From Pogonophryne albipinna (Eukaryota > Chordata > Actinopteri > Perciformes > Artedidraconidae), in contig CM053251.1 of NCBI GenBank assembly GCA_028583405.1, positions 14,829,495 through 14,893,494 on the forward strand: DNA of 64,000 bases, given 5' to 3'. The translations under genes were made by a program, and so were the position numbers. Of this stretch, positions 31,801 through 43,867 are shown piece by piece. The notes under the pieces are model-generated. The model searched no databases. It was not told the origin of the DNA and saw only the letters and a list, made by a program, of their open reading frames with translations. How positions within the stretch are numbered: position 1 is the stretch's first letter; each line of letters opens with the position of its first letter.

Positions 31801-34800
31801 TATCTATGGCCATGTCTTCAGCAATCTCCAGGGTCTCTTCTAACCTGCAGTCCCCAAAAACAACACCGCATTTAATCTCACTTCAAACACACATTCTCAT
31901 CGGTCAAAGAGTAAGTATCAACATCTTTTTCCATGCTCACCCTTTGTAGTACTGCTCCGTGGGCAGTGCGCCGGCCTTTATGAGTTCCTGCAGCAACATG
32001 CCCATGTGCTGTCGAGCGATGGTGCTGCGCTCCAGCGTCGACTCCACGCCGCTCCGCACGAACACGTAGAGCAGCGAGGAACAGCTGAGTTCAGTCACGC
32101 ACTGCAACGCCTCCTGCAGCAGCAAAACAAGACACAAGAGGTTGGCCATTGGAAGCGGTTTGAATACCAAGCATTGCCTGATTATAAGGGTACATTGAGG
32201 TCAAATACATTTCGGTGCATGCCAGTTCGCACGGCCTCATGTTCGTACCTTCAAGTCATTAATGTGGAGGTATTCTTCGATGATGGCGTTCGACTTCTTC
32301 TGCAACTCATCTTCACTCAAGGCAGGTTTTGAAATAGTAGGAGGAGGAGTGGGTGCGCTCTCACGCTTAACTGCAGAGATAAAAGAAACAGTAAGGGTTA
32401 AATATTATTCCAATCATTGTTTATGCAGCTATCCCTAAAGGACGCCTGTCCATCATATCTATTTCAAATCTTCACTTTAGCTCACTGGGTTGTTCACCTG
32501 GGAGCTCTTTGCTTGGGGCCCGGTCTTCACTACCTCGATCCCGACTGCCTCGATCCCGACTGCCTCGATCCCGACTGCCTCGATCCCGACTGCCTCGATC
32601 CCGACTGCCTCGATCCTGACTACCACGATCTCGGCTTCCTCGGTCACGGTCGTCAGTCATGCTGGCGACGCGGCGCACCGCCTCAGTGGCCGCCCGCAGG
32701 TCTCCGGTCCTCCCGCCGCGCTCCTGAGACTCTCTGCTGAAGCTCCTCTTGCTGATTTGGTTGCGACTGCTGCTGCCGTCACGACCCCCCCGTCCCTCGC
32801 TGTGATCCGATGGTTCAAAGCGATCCCCGCCACGCTCACGGCTCGAGCTTGACCTAAAAAGGTTGAAAGTGACACAAACAGGTCAACATTACTCATGAAG
32901 TGTCCAAAAACTCTGAATAAACAATGACAGTTACTCTGGTAGAAAGTGAAGAATCTAAAAAAGACAAAAGAAAAAAATACAACATTTGTTCCCTTGATGA
33001 GACAATATCTGCAGCAGTTAATACCTCTGAGGAGCTCTGCGATCAGAGTCCGTGGCAGACGGCGCGGAGCCAGACTGCTGCAGCGCTGAGAAACGGTTGA
33101 CGGTGCTGGTAGATTGACGACCAGGCTCTAAAAGTGTCAAAAAAGGACAGATTAACACTCAGCCACTTAAAAAAAAGCCTAAAACCACACTGTCTTTTTT
33201 AAGTAGGTGTTTTACCCGGCTCTCCGATGGCTGGTTTGGCTCCGGTTCCTCCACTGCTGCCTTTGCCCCAGCTGCCCCACATGCCTTTCCCCCCTGGAGC
33301 CAGCAGCTGATTGTTGAAGTCCAGAGAAACAGGCTGAAGGTCAAAACAACATTTAAATTAACAAACCAGTCAAATGCTAGTCTTAAAAGATCAGGTTTAT
33401 CTGAACACAGCTTCGTTCAAAAAGGTTGTAATTGAGAAAGATAACTGTAAAAAGAATTGGGGCAATTTCTTACGCTGCATTAAAAAAACACTCGAGGCCT
33501 CAAACAATATATTGGAATTACTGACGGGTGACAAGGCGTTGAGTTCAAGTGAAAACCTGAAACGGGGATTTCAGAGACGAACGTTCTATGACAAATACCT
33601 TAAAAAGGTTTATTTTGTTAAAGAAAACTATGACTAAAGATGCTTGTTGACCTCGACTAAAACGAGGCGATGACGAGTTGGCACTGACGTCAAAACTGTA
33701 ACAATATTAACATGTCATATGGTAAAAAAAACAAGTGACTTAATTGTAGTTTAGAAAATATAATCAACCAAAATCATAATTTCATTTGACAAGAAAAAAG
33801 GAGACAAAATATTGTCAAAGCAGCAGCTTCATGTCCTCTGCTGTGTCGCCATTTCAGGTCGCTCATATCAGTCAGCATGACTCAGAGTAAATGAGTTAAA
33901 GCTACAGGGCAACGACACGGCGTGGGAGAAAGAAATGACGAAATATTTTGACTAGACTTACTTGACATTATAATATAAAAAAACGAAAAAGGAGTCAAAT
34001 GTCAACCGTTTTGACTTCAACTTCACAAATAAAACCAAGATATGATAAAAACAAGGATATTTGACCCAAGACTGACTACAAAAATGCAAACTAACACCTG
34101 GACGTTACCTTGGTGATCTTGCTGAGGAGGCTGGTGTCGATGGGTCTGTTCTTGGAGATGGGCACCGAGATCCAGCCCCCTTCCTGAGGCTGGCTGGTCC
34201 CGCGGCCCCCCTGTGGGTGAGAGCCTCGGCCCCCCATGTTCCCTCCCATGTCCCTTCTGCCTCCACCACCTCCTCCACCTCCACCCCCTCCTCCTCCTCC
34301 ACCCCTGGACATAATCTGCTGGACTTTCATCATTTCCTTTTGCTCCTCCAGCTCTGCCTCCTTGTGGATCTGGTCGATGGTTTTCGGCCCCTGGTCTCCT
34401 CTACGCGGCACCCAGTTACTCTGTAGACGTTATAAAACAGTCCCATCATTTTCGGACATCCATGGTTCTTATGAGACTCAGAAGTCTCTCCCTAGATTAC
34501 TTTTATTGCAATATCCCGCTATGGAAGAATGAATATTTACCCTTCGGAGGTCCAAGACGTCTTGTAACATGAAGCGGATTCTGGATGAAGTCTTTTTCTC
34601 TTTGATGATCTTGTCAATCTGGGCGAAATACTGATCCATGCGAGGCTAACAGGGAAAAACAGATTGTATGAGTCATGGCTTTGAAATGTTGAGCTAAGTA
34701 GAAATGAATAAGTGATATTTATATAGTTTCCTCAGTTCCTCGAACCCATCACTAACAATCGGTGGCACATTAAAAACGCCGGGGCAGCTGAATGTGTAAA

Positions 34801-37800
34801 TGTTTGTGCTTTTCTTACCTTGGCCTTCTCAAAGTCCAGGTCTTTGCCGATGGTGGAGAACAGCCTGCAGAGGCACTCCAGAGACTCTTCATCATGATTC
34901 TTCAGCAGTTTCACTACGCAGTCGTGCATGATGGCCTCCGTCAGCATCTTCAGCTTGAAGAGCTCTCCGATGAACTTGATGTTACCCATTGAGCGGCGGC
35001 GGGCCTGGTCTCTGGCGTTCTGCAGCGCCACTCTCAGGCGCTCTTGCTCCTCTCCCTGGGGCAGAAACAAATGGAAACTGTACTCAGTAATATGATCAGT
35101 TGAGTCCGATTAAACAACGAAAACATGTGTTGGTTGAGACCCGTCTCGTTAAAAGATCACATTTCTTACTTCTTTGGCAACCTCCATTTCTTTTTGCTTC
35201 CTCTCAAAGATTTCATCGTCATCCTGGTCCTTCTCAAACTCTTTCTGGCAGCGGTTGAGCAGCAGTTTGCGGAAGTTCACTAAAACTCCTGGTTTGTCTG
35301 TGGCAGGGACTTTCAACTGAGGGAGAAACACATTATTTAGTATACACTTTACATCTCATTGATAATAATATGGATACAAAAAAGGACAAAAAGGGCATTG
35401 TTTTACGTGTCAACATTGGAGGAAATTATAATATCTTCACAAAAATCCCTCGACTTACCCCCATAAGGCAGCGGCACATGTTGGCGTAGGCCACAGAGAA
35501 GTTGGGTTCTGAGATGGCCTTCTCGAAGATGAGGTCAATGGTTCCCTTCAGCCTCTCCTCGGTGTCTATCGTCAGATCCTGCACTTGTTTCATCAGGTCC
35601 TGGAACTTCTGAGGGGTGAGCTTGTTGAGGATACTGCGCAGACGCTTGAACAGCTCGGCAGTCTTCGCCTGTTCGGGGTCGTCGTCTTCGGCCGACTCTT
35701 CGGTGTGGCTCTGTGTGGACTTCTTTACCCCGGGTTTCCAGGCCTTCTCAGCCTTGTTGAGCTGTATGTCTTCCCCGAGGGACAAGCTGGTGAAGATTTT
35801 CCTGGTGTCTTTCCTCGGACCCTGCTGGGAGCGGCGTGGCCCGACGTGGCCCGACCCGCCGTGGCCCGACCCGCCCGGTGGCTAAAAGGAGGGGTGGGAA
35901 AAGATGTAGGGAAAAGTTAGAAAAATAAACCTTTGTCAACACATATCCATGGGATTTTGAAGAGTCCATTTCACTCACTGGGCCTCGGGGTCCCCCCGTC
36001 GATCTGCTTCCGAGGTTCCCCAAATAAGAGGGGGTAAAATCAGGACCGACATTCATCATGCGAGCTGGGTCAGGAGGCCGCATCGGAGTCTTGTTTGCCT
36101 GAAGTTAAAAATAAATGTTAATGTTTAAAGAAGTGGAGGACTGCTTAATTTCTCAACGCTTTTTTCGCCCTCGAATATTCACTTATTTCTCAAAATGATG
36201 TACAAAAGTCCCTTGCCTTTTCCAGGACCACGTCACTGATGGTGGGCAGGTTGTCAGGTTTGTTCATACTGGCGGTGATGAACTGGAAGCCCAGGAGGAA
36301 CTCCCGGTCGTACCGCTTCTTGTCTTCTGGGTCTATCGGCTTCCATTGTTCTGAGAGAGATGGAAGAAACATTGTATATATGAATCAACTGTTGCAACAC
36401 AATTATAAATACATTTGACTGTGCCCCCCTTTCTTTTTTGGTATTGCCAATTCTAGAGCATGTTGGTCACAGCATACCTTCTTTGTACTGGTATTTCGCC
36501 TCAGTTGGCTCAGTCTTTGCTTTAGGTTTATCGCTCTGCTTGTCCTCCTTCTCCTCCCAGGTTTCATCCACAACTTCAGCAGGAGGCGCGGGCGGAGCAA
36601 CAGGTGCCGGGTCGGCCAGAGCGGACGAGGGTTCGGGAGCAGGCTTGGCTTCTTGCTCCTGCGACAAACACAAACACCAAGAGATGAGGACGTGTTATGA
36701 TAACCAAGTTACTTGATGCAGAATTTAGTGTTATAAAATGTCCTCACGAATATTGTTGATACGTCTGAAATTGCGGAGACACTTGAACACCGTGTCCTTT
36801 TGCTAATATCGATCTTTCATGTGGTCATCCGGACTGACACTCACCTCTGTGAAGGCGTCCAGGAGGTCTCCGATGGCCTCCTTCTTGTTGAGCTCCTTCA
36901 TGTTCTTCCTCTTCTTTGGCACGGACGTTGCAGCTTTAAGAAAAGGAGGCAGTGTTGATATTAAAATCTACCACAGACACAAACAACAAACATACACGAG
37001 AGCCAGAATAAACTCCACCCTACCTTGCATAGTAGATTCCTCTGTAGGGCAGCTTACAGCGGCAGGAGGGGCATCTTCAATTGTCTCCTTACTCTCCTCC
37101 TCTTTCTTCTCCTCCTCCTTTTCTACTTCCTCCTGGGCAGGCATTGCCGTTTTAGCCACAGGTGCGGATTCCTGAGATTGCGACGCTTCAGGCTTGTCAA
37201 GGGGTGTAGTGTCTGTTAATGCCACATCATCAGCGAGTTCCTCAGCGTCCTGAGGAAGACCGTTGGAGAGGAGAGGCTCTGCTGCCTCAGCCGGTGTGGG
37301 TTCAGGTTCAGAGCTCGGGGCGACGCTCTGAGTCTGAGCAGCAGCAGCACGTTCAGAGCTCGGGGCGACGCTCTGAGTCTGAGCAGCAGCAGCAGGTTCA
37401 GAGCTCGGGGCGGCGCTCTGAGTCTGAGCAGCAGCAGCAGGTTCAGAGCTCGGGGCGGCGCTCTGAGTCTGAGCAGCACCAGCAGGTTCAGAGCTCGGGG
37501 CGGCGCTCTGAGTCTGAGCAGCAGCAGCAGCAGGTTCAGAGCTCGGGGCGGCGCTCTGAGTCTGAGCAGCAGCAGCAGCAGGTTCAGAGCTCGGGGCGGC
37601 GCTCTGAGTCTGAGCAGCAGCAGCAGCAGGTTCAGAGCTCGGGGCGGCGCTCTGAGTCTGTGCAGCAGCAGGTTCCTCTGCAGAGGGCGGAGGTGGAGAG
37701 ACCTCTGTTTCTGTCTTTGTAGCCGTCTCTTCTTCTGCTTCTTTTTCGGGGGTAACTGTTGCAGCAAGCTCAACGGCAGGCTCCAACTTAGCGCTGGCCA

Positions 37801-40800
37801 CCTGCTCCTCTTTCTCAGATTTCTTCACCTCCTCCATTTTATTTTCTTCCTTTTCTAGTACCTTCACAGCAGGAGCTGGGGCAACCTGTGGTTCTTCCTT
37901 CCTGACAGGCGCCACTTTTGCTGCTAATGATGCTGAAGGGCTGACAGGAGCGTCTACTGTGTCACTTACTTTAGAATCAACTGTGTTTTCGGCCTCAGCA
38001 GGAGCAGCAGTAGGCTCTGCTGCTGCTGCTGCTGCTGCTGCAGCAGGGGGGGGGGAGGGAGACGGCAGGTCCTTTTTCAATGGGGGTGGCACCTCAGCGG
38101 CGACTGCAGGGGCTACAGATTGTGCGGCTAACTCAGCAGGCGGTGTCATCTGGTCATCCGATTCCTGTTGGTCTTCCTCCACAGGCTCTGATTCTGCTGT
38201 GGCAGGAGGTGGGGGGGTTTCAGCGCTCACAGGAGGCTCAGTGTTGTCATCTGGGCAGCAAAATATACAGAATAGTCACAATCTGGAAAATGTGGAATAC
38301 AGCCATCTTGTATTCGTTATGTAAACCAAAAGTGAGGAACTGTACTCACCTATTCTAGTCACTGTAGTGGCTGGCTGTGTAACTTCTCCGTTTGTCTGTG
38401 CAGGACTCGATTCTGCTGTGGAAGCCTGCAGTCACAAAACAGTAATAAGGGTTTAAATCTCTGATAAATGAAATGGAAACACAGATTGCAATGTATTTAT
38501 GAATTACATCCATGCCTTTCACAAGTAATTGTGATGAAATCATTTGTGACCGTTTCAAAGAAGTGATTATTAAGCGTTATGGTCATTTTAAAGACTGCCG
38601 TGTGTACTGTGTATTGTATAGTGTTAAAAAAAATAGTTCGGGATTAGATAAGAAAAACAAAACCGTAATCCTAGATTAACAGAGCCATGACTCGTTAGTT
38701 TTCAAGACAGAATACAACAACAAAAAACATACTTTTTATGACTATATCTTCCCGTTTCAGATCAGAGTACAAATGAGTCAATAAAGACAGTCTTCTCAAA
38801 ATGTCTCCTCACCTGTGGGGGGGTCGGTGTGGTGGTGGATCTTCCACCCGACATGATCTCCTCTGTGATATCACGCCCGCCCTGGTTGGGGTCTCGTATC
38901 CTTATCTATAAAAAGGCAGGATACATATTGGTTAGATTTCTAACATGTAGCCAAAATCAAAGCACAGCCAGTGTGTAACAATGTTGTCTCTACTGATCTA
39001 TGGCAGCCACCCATCATGGTGAACACTATTGTCATTTACAGGTAAAAGGGAAAGTTCCACATTGGACAGACAATACACTTTTTTTGTCCATTCAAATTTT
39101 TTTTTTTGACCTCAGACAAGAGGCGCGCTGCCCTTTTGTTGAGACACACTACCGGTTTGCGTTCCCTCTTTGGTGGCCCTTGTGGCGGTGCCGGTGGTTG
39201 CTGAGGAGGCGAGGCTTGTTGCTGTTGCTGGGCGGGGTTTATCATGACAGGTGCCGGCTGGACAGCTGGGGAGTACTGCGGCTGCGCTGGATAGTATGCT
39301 CCTGCTGTAACAGGTAAATCAAACAATAAGAGTATTAATGAAAAGGAAAACACTCCCAAAAGTGTCAGACGCAGCTCCAATCCGGAGTCACAAGAGTTTA
39401 TTTTCCTGTAGTCTTGAAAAAAAAAAAGTATTTGCCGTGTACTTTCTGACACTGTTAACCTCATTCATATTTGGAACTTTGAACAGAGAAAACACATCTT
39501 GCATCCTGTAGGAAAGAAAACAGGAATCCACAGAGTCTATAAATTGTTCAAGGTCAAAGCAAAAAAAACAACTGACATATTATATATAGATATAGGCTTA
39601 TCTACAGGCTAATTTATGTGTTGTGAAATCAATCGACGCTGCCATTACTCAAAACCCTGGATGTTAATGCTTGCCTGTGTGAAGTTTAAGGTTCAAACGC
39701 ACTAGAATGAAATTGGTTATGACACGCCATTGAAGTAATCACCTTCACATCCAGACTGAAGGTCGGACAGAAGCAGGATGTTAAAGTGCTGTACAGTGAA
39801 GGAAAAGATGACTTTGTAGCTCATGAATGTTTAAACAATGAACTTGATTGTTGTACATTTCGGTCCAGCTAGCAAGAAACCTGCTTACTAGCAAGGGTTA
39901 GTGTTTTTTTTATTCAGCAGATGTTGAAGGATATTGTTAGAGAGAATTATATCAGCACTGCTCACAAAGTGTGGTTTGTAGATTAAAGTATTTTAAGTAT
40001 AACCTTTATATAATTGTCAGCGAAATTGTTCAATTCACCCCGATTTAACCCTAACATCACTGACAGTGTGCATTTAGGTGTATTTTCTGGTGGTATGATC
40101 ACCGGTGAATGTTTTCTTATGTATGCAACCTTTACTTTGTATCCCATTCGAACGCAAACATTCATGTTAGAATAAAGAAAAGTAAAACACATTTAAAAAC
40201 ACGACCAGAGACAGGAAGGGCCACAGAGATTGTTGCCACTAAAGCCTGCTGAACAACACACAAGCACACACACACTACTCACCAGGGTAGCGCTGGGAGG
40301 TGAGAGGAGCACCGTGGACAGAGAGACGGACGTTCTCTCGCCCGCCCCCTCTCCCCCCACCACCCCGCCTCTCCCTCGCAGCAAGAGAGGGCTCTGAACC
40401 AACGCAGCAAACGAGAGGAAGGGAGTGAGGGACGGGAGGAAAGAAGGAGAGAGGGCAGGAAGAGACAGATGCAGAATGAGTTAATGAGAGGATCCAGAGG
40501 AAGCAGGGTGTTAAAAAGGTCCCATGAAATGAACAAAGCCTTTAACGTGTTCGTAACTTGTGTTTCTGTCTGTATCTTATTGATTTATTGTTTCTGTCAA
40601 AAGAGTCTTAAATCAAATCATAATTTTCTCTTCCTGGAAAGTTTTATAATGTGTTCATTTTACACTCAGGGGTGTGTGTAAGCTAAATAATGTGAGGTTT
40701 AAGTTTTAACAAGCCAATTCCTCACAGTTTTCTTTAGCAAATAAGATGCTTCAGCAGTAACACAAGATGTGTGTTTGGGGGGATTTAAAAGAAAATGGTT

Positions 40801-43800
40801 TCATGTCAAATCAAGTTTTATTTATATAGCACATTTATAAACACGTGCAGTAATACTTAAATATTTGCTTGCATCAGGTAGTCTTTGTCCTGAATGCTTT
40901 CAGTAATATTTAGTCTTTGCATGAAAACCATCCCCCAACAGCATTTCTCTTTAGACATGCATCCAGCAAAAGGACACAATTATTGTCTCAAAGCCATTTC
41001 ATGGAACCTGTAAGGCAGTGTCAGGTGAGACTGCAGATAGAGAGCACACAGGCCAAAGCAGAATCAAGCCAGACTACATGCAACTGGCACTTCACCACAC
41101 ACAGCTGTGTTTCACCCACAGAGACATTAAACACACCAACCAGCCAAGCAAAACCACCACACACACCCGGCGATACCATATGGGCGAAGAGGCGCGCAAA
41201 TATATACAGACTTAAACTACATGCTGAAGTTAAATGTGTTTGTCTGGTGTTAAAGATTTTAACTGACAATTGTCCATGTTTATAGTTGTGCTTGGTTGTT
41301 GTTGGTCTTGTCCAAAACCCCTTACCATAAGCAGGGTATTCAGCAGGGCTAGTTCCCGAGTAGAAGCCTGCTGTACCGGTGGTCACTGGATACTGCTGAG
41401 TAGGAGGCATATATGGGGCCCGGTACTGCAGAGAAACAATAAAAGAGACAGAAATTACAACAACATATTTAATTATTATGCGTCATCTCCACAGAAATGC
41501 ACTGTATTAACCCAAAAAGAGAAGCCTTTTTTCTAACATCTGTCTTTGGAAGATAAAACACTAACATTTGTGCAGATTGTCCCAATTTCTTTTGAAACGC
41601 AGCTTATACTTCTTTTGCCTACAGGTCACATGCTCACACACTTCAGTCCGGCTTTTTGAAGCAGAAAGACTGATTTTCTCTGGCTGTTGATGTTTCAGTC
41701 TTTTTAAGTTTACCATTTGACAAACTGTGGCACTTGTAATTCTTTGCTGCTTGACAATCCGTCTCTTTAATGGAAAATTACTTTGAACTCAATTTCCTAT
41801 GCCAAACATTCTTTTTTTCCATGGCAGTAGGTTTAACGGGGCTTCCTTACACTCATTTAGTAGGAGCAGGTAATCCCCTACGGTCCTAAGAGAACCTTTA
41901 CGGTTGTTAACACTTAAATGTCTTAGACGTTCACCCCAATTATTCAAATTGTATTTCTTCATGAGAAAAATACTTCAACTTTGGTGCCAGAACAGCAATG
42001 TGATGCGCACAGAAGGCGTGGGACAACATGCACATTTCATGATGAGATTATTATCCCGGTAATCATTAAGATATACTTAATATCATATCGGCAGGTTGTT
42101 GGGTAGACTGGTTATATGCATGTACTTTGCATGTCATTTGTCAAATGGATACTAAGTAATACTAATAAAGTAAACCAACCTGTCCAGGGGGGATGAAGTA
42201 TCCCTGAGGGGAGCCAGCAAAAGACAGCTGCTGCTGGGAAATCATCATCATCTGGGAGTTGGGCGGGTAGACGTGAGTGGGTCCGACAGGTCGGGGGCCA
42301 CTACTCGTCTGCAGCCTTGGAGCACTCGCGGCCATCGCTGGTCGGTTCTGATAGTAACTCTAGAAAACAAATGAGGGAAGATAAAAAAAGAACGATGACG
42401 AGTATGTCAGAAGCACAAGGAAACCTGATGCTCCATGTGCTTATTTAGTGTCTTAGCTATTGTGGTCCTAACTCACGGGTTATGAACACACACACATACA
42501 CAAGCAAAATACACAAGCGTTGTGCTTGTGTATGTGTTCAGTCACAGACCTAAACTCAGCTGGAAGCACTCACTGTGACTGCCAATAACGTGCAGCACGT
42601 TCAGGTCTTGAGTTACACTGAGTCTAATTTGAATTACACCGAGTGCTGAATCTCATATCTCATTGCTCTACTGAAGTTAGCCCGAGTTAAGAGAGGGGTA
42701 GATAGACGAAGGGAAAAGTTGTTACCTGTAATGCTCTGTATCCCCCCTTCAGCCGCACAACACATGAGCAGAGAGCAAGAGAGGGAGTGAGATTTAAGTG
42801 AAAATGAGGACAAGAGACAATGTGAAAGGTTAAGATTACAAGCCGTAAGAATGAAGAGAAAGAGAGGCAGCAACAAAATATTTTATCAGCCATGAATAGT
42901 AAGCTCAAACGATGACATGCAACTGGGTTCAGGTCTGCAGAGAAGTGCGATCCACTCGAGTTCTTCGGTCCCAGCTTGAGTGGTTAAAGAATCACTTTAC
43001 AGGTTGCAGGCGCATGTGTGCACTGAAGCAATGTGAAAATGCTGCAGGACAGGTACTACAACTAATTATCTTTTATACAAAATGTTAGGGTGCATGACGG
43101 ATAAACAATAAATAAGGACTTGTTGATATCTAATAAACATTTTTGACCTGGCCAACAACTATTTCCTATAGAGAAAAACGCATTGTTAAAATTAGATTTG
43201 GAGTTAAATGCAACTGGACCTCAGGAAAAGTTATTTCATCTAATAAAACAGTAAAGCTTATATATTCTCCAATATGTGGAGCTGAAAGCATGCATTACAC
43301 CAAGGAGATTGGGGATGTAAGGAAAAGTGCAGGGTGTTAGTACCTGTTGGTGTAAAGTACGGGGGCCTGCAGCAAACTGGGAGGACAGCAGAAGAGAGGA
43401 AAGAAGTCAAGATTGACATTCAAGGAGAAACATGGCAAAAGGCCAAAACACACACAGAGACTTAGCCAAAGCCTTATAGCAGAAGAAGCCGTGTCAGAAG
43501 TCTTCGTGAAAGAGTAGAAGAGGGAGGGTTCCCATACAAGGCAAATTATCACATACTTAAGCCACTGAAATCTAAAACTTTAGCAGTAGGAAAAACACTG
43601 ATGTGAACAATACCTGTCTTGGTTGCGGTGCAGAGTTCATTTGTTGAGGTTGGGGGGTGGCAAAGACAAGAGAAGGGGGTTGTCCAGGACCGTAGGCGGC
43701 CTTGAGAGGAGAGAATACAGGAAAAATGATGTAACCTATCTTTAATATACAAAAAACAGCAACTAGTATTAAACAAAGTCAGTGGCTCTCACCTGTGTCA

Positions 43801-43867
43801 ATCCAGGGGAAGGGGAAGGGTTTGGGACGGAGGTGGGTCCCGCTATAGGCTGTGGTGGTTTGTTCAT
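28866..43867 (-). CDS. eif4g1: Eukaryotic translation initiation factor 4 gamma 1
   Basis: This is the cap-complex scaffold that binds PABP, eIF4E, eIF4A and eIF3. The constitutive coding exons in transcript order are 43793-43867 (ATG), 43614-43700, 42180-42359, 41326-41425, 39153-39304, 38813-38905, 38350-38425, 37024-38250, 36845-36933, 36478-36658, 36217-36350, 35979-36098, 35459-35881, 35170-35316, 34819-35055, 34541-34645, 34109-34420, 33216-33333, 33025-33127, 32498-32853, 32249-32370, 31941-32113, 31719-31844, 31266-31347, 31042-31140, 30347-30490, 30170-30251, 29823-29963 and 28866-29047. They sum to 5466 nt, or 1821 aa, with every phase agreeing. The start MNKPPQ matches human MNKAPQ. 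The PABP-binding region is [17 protein letters not shown] at about residue 195. The eIF4E motif YDREFLL is at about 765. MIF4G runs about 870-1110 ([17 protein letters not shown] onward), MA3 about 1460-1570, and W2 ends [11 protein letters not shown]. Teleosts keep eif4g1 duplicates; which one this is was not determined. eIF4G3 is less likely given the start and the neighbours. Confidence 0.97.
29320..29770 (+). mobile_element. LINE 3' end fragment in an eif4g1 intron
   Basis: The text CTGCAGGTCTCCCTTGAAAA, then GATCTCAATGGGATTTTACC and a tail with AATAAAGG and GAATTGAATAA, matches remembered 3' ends of fish LINEs. It lies on the plus strand, antisense to eif4g1, in the intron between exons 28866-29047 and 29823-29963. 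Coding frames are decayed. Confidence 0.6.
32533..32650 (-). repeat. 15-bp coding tandem repeat (Asp-Arg-Gly-Ser-Arg units) in eif4g1
   Basis: A CTGCCTCGATCCCGA unit is repeated head to tail on the plus strand. In the eif4g1 frame it encodes about eight RDRGS pentapeptides, with one Q and one E variant. The inner units are nearly identical at DNA level, suggesting recent expansion. It lies between the MIF4G and MA3 domains in the exon 32498-32853. From memory, the human protein has only a short DRDRGRD here. Confidence 0.9.
37303..37665 (-). repeat. Coding minisatellite ([11 protein letters not shown] units) in eif4g1
   Basis: Eight tandem units of 42 to 48 bp lie in the 1227-bp eif4g1 exon. 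Each encodes QTQS(A/V)APSSE(P/R) preceded by two to five alanines. Variation in the alanine run gives the length differences, all multiples of three. Because no unit contains a stop in several frames, long false ORFs appear on both strands. Confidence 0.95.
40283..40393 (-). CDS. eif4g1: Predicted 111-nt cassette exon of eif4g1
   Basis: A pyrimidine-rich stretch ends in TTCAG at the 5' side, and a GTGAGT donor follows the 3' side. The exon is 2+108+1 nt, so it can be inserted between exons 41326-41425 and 39153-39304 without changing the frame. It encodes an Arg/Gly-rich segment, [19 protein letters not shown], followed by APLTSQRYP. It is absent from the human eIF4G1 isoform remembered, where the flanking exons join directly (…YAGAYYPAQ). 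It is therefore called optional. The call is inference from splice sites and phase. Confidence 0.65.
42726..42746 (-). CDS. eif4g1: Predicted 21-nt microexon of eif4g1 (GGYRALQ)
   Basis: It is bounded by a GAAG acceptor and a GTAAC donor on the minus strand, phase 0 at both ends. It encodes GGYRALQ. A human EIF4G1 isoform, as remembered, carries GGFRSLQ at the equivalent place, right after QPRQ. Neural microexons in eIF4G genes have been described. TGC motifs lie just upstream of the acceptor (…CTCTGCTC…TTGTGCGGCTGAAG), the type of element associated with SRRM4-dependent microexons. Confidence 0.75.
43344..43376 (-). CDS. eif4g1: Predicted 33-nt microexon of eif4g1 ([11 protein letters not shown])
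   Basis: A pyrimidine-rich tract (CTCTCTTCTGCTGTCCTCCCAG) leads to 33 nt encoding [11 protein letters not shown], then a GTACTA donor. Phase is 0 at both ends. It lies between coding exons 43614-43700 and 42180-42359, just upstream of the 21-nt microexon. With both included the protein reads …[29 protein letters not shown]. Confidence 0.65.

Noticed and set aside
32657..32896. 79-codon minus-strand ORF overlapping an eif4g1 exon
   Set aside because: It is out of frame with the phase-consistent eif4g1 exon 32498-32853.
33374..33637. 88-codon plus-strand ORF in an eif4g1 intron
   Set aside because: No recognised motif, no splice support, AT-rich intronic sequence. It is treated as chance or a very decayed insert.
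37303..37665. Regularly spaced repeats that might suggest a CRISPR array
   Set aside because: The units are contiguous tandem coding repeats without unique spacers, in a vertebrate exon.
37216..37773. 185-codon minus-frame and 167-codon plus-frame ORFs rich in Leu/Arg or Gln/Ser
   Set aside because: They are alternative frames through the eif4g1 coding minisatellite, whose units are multiples of three and free of stops.
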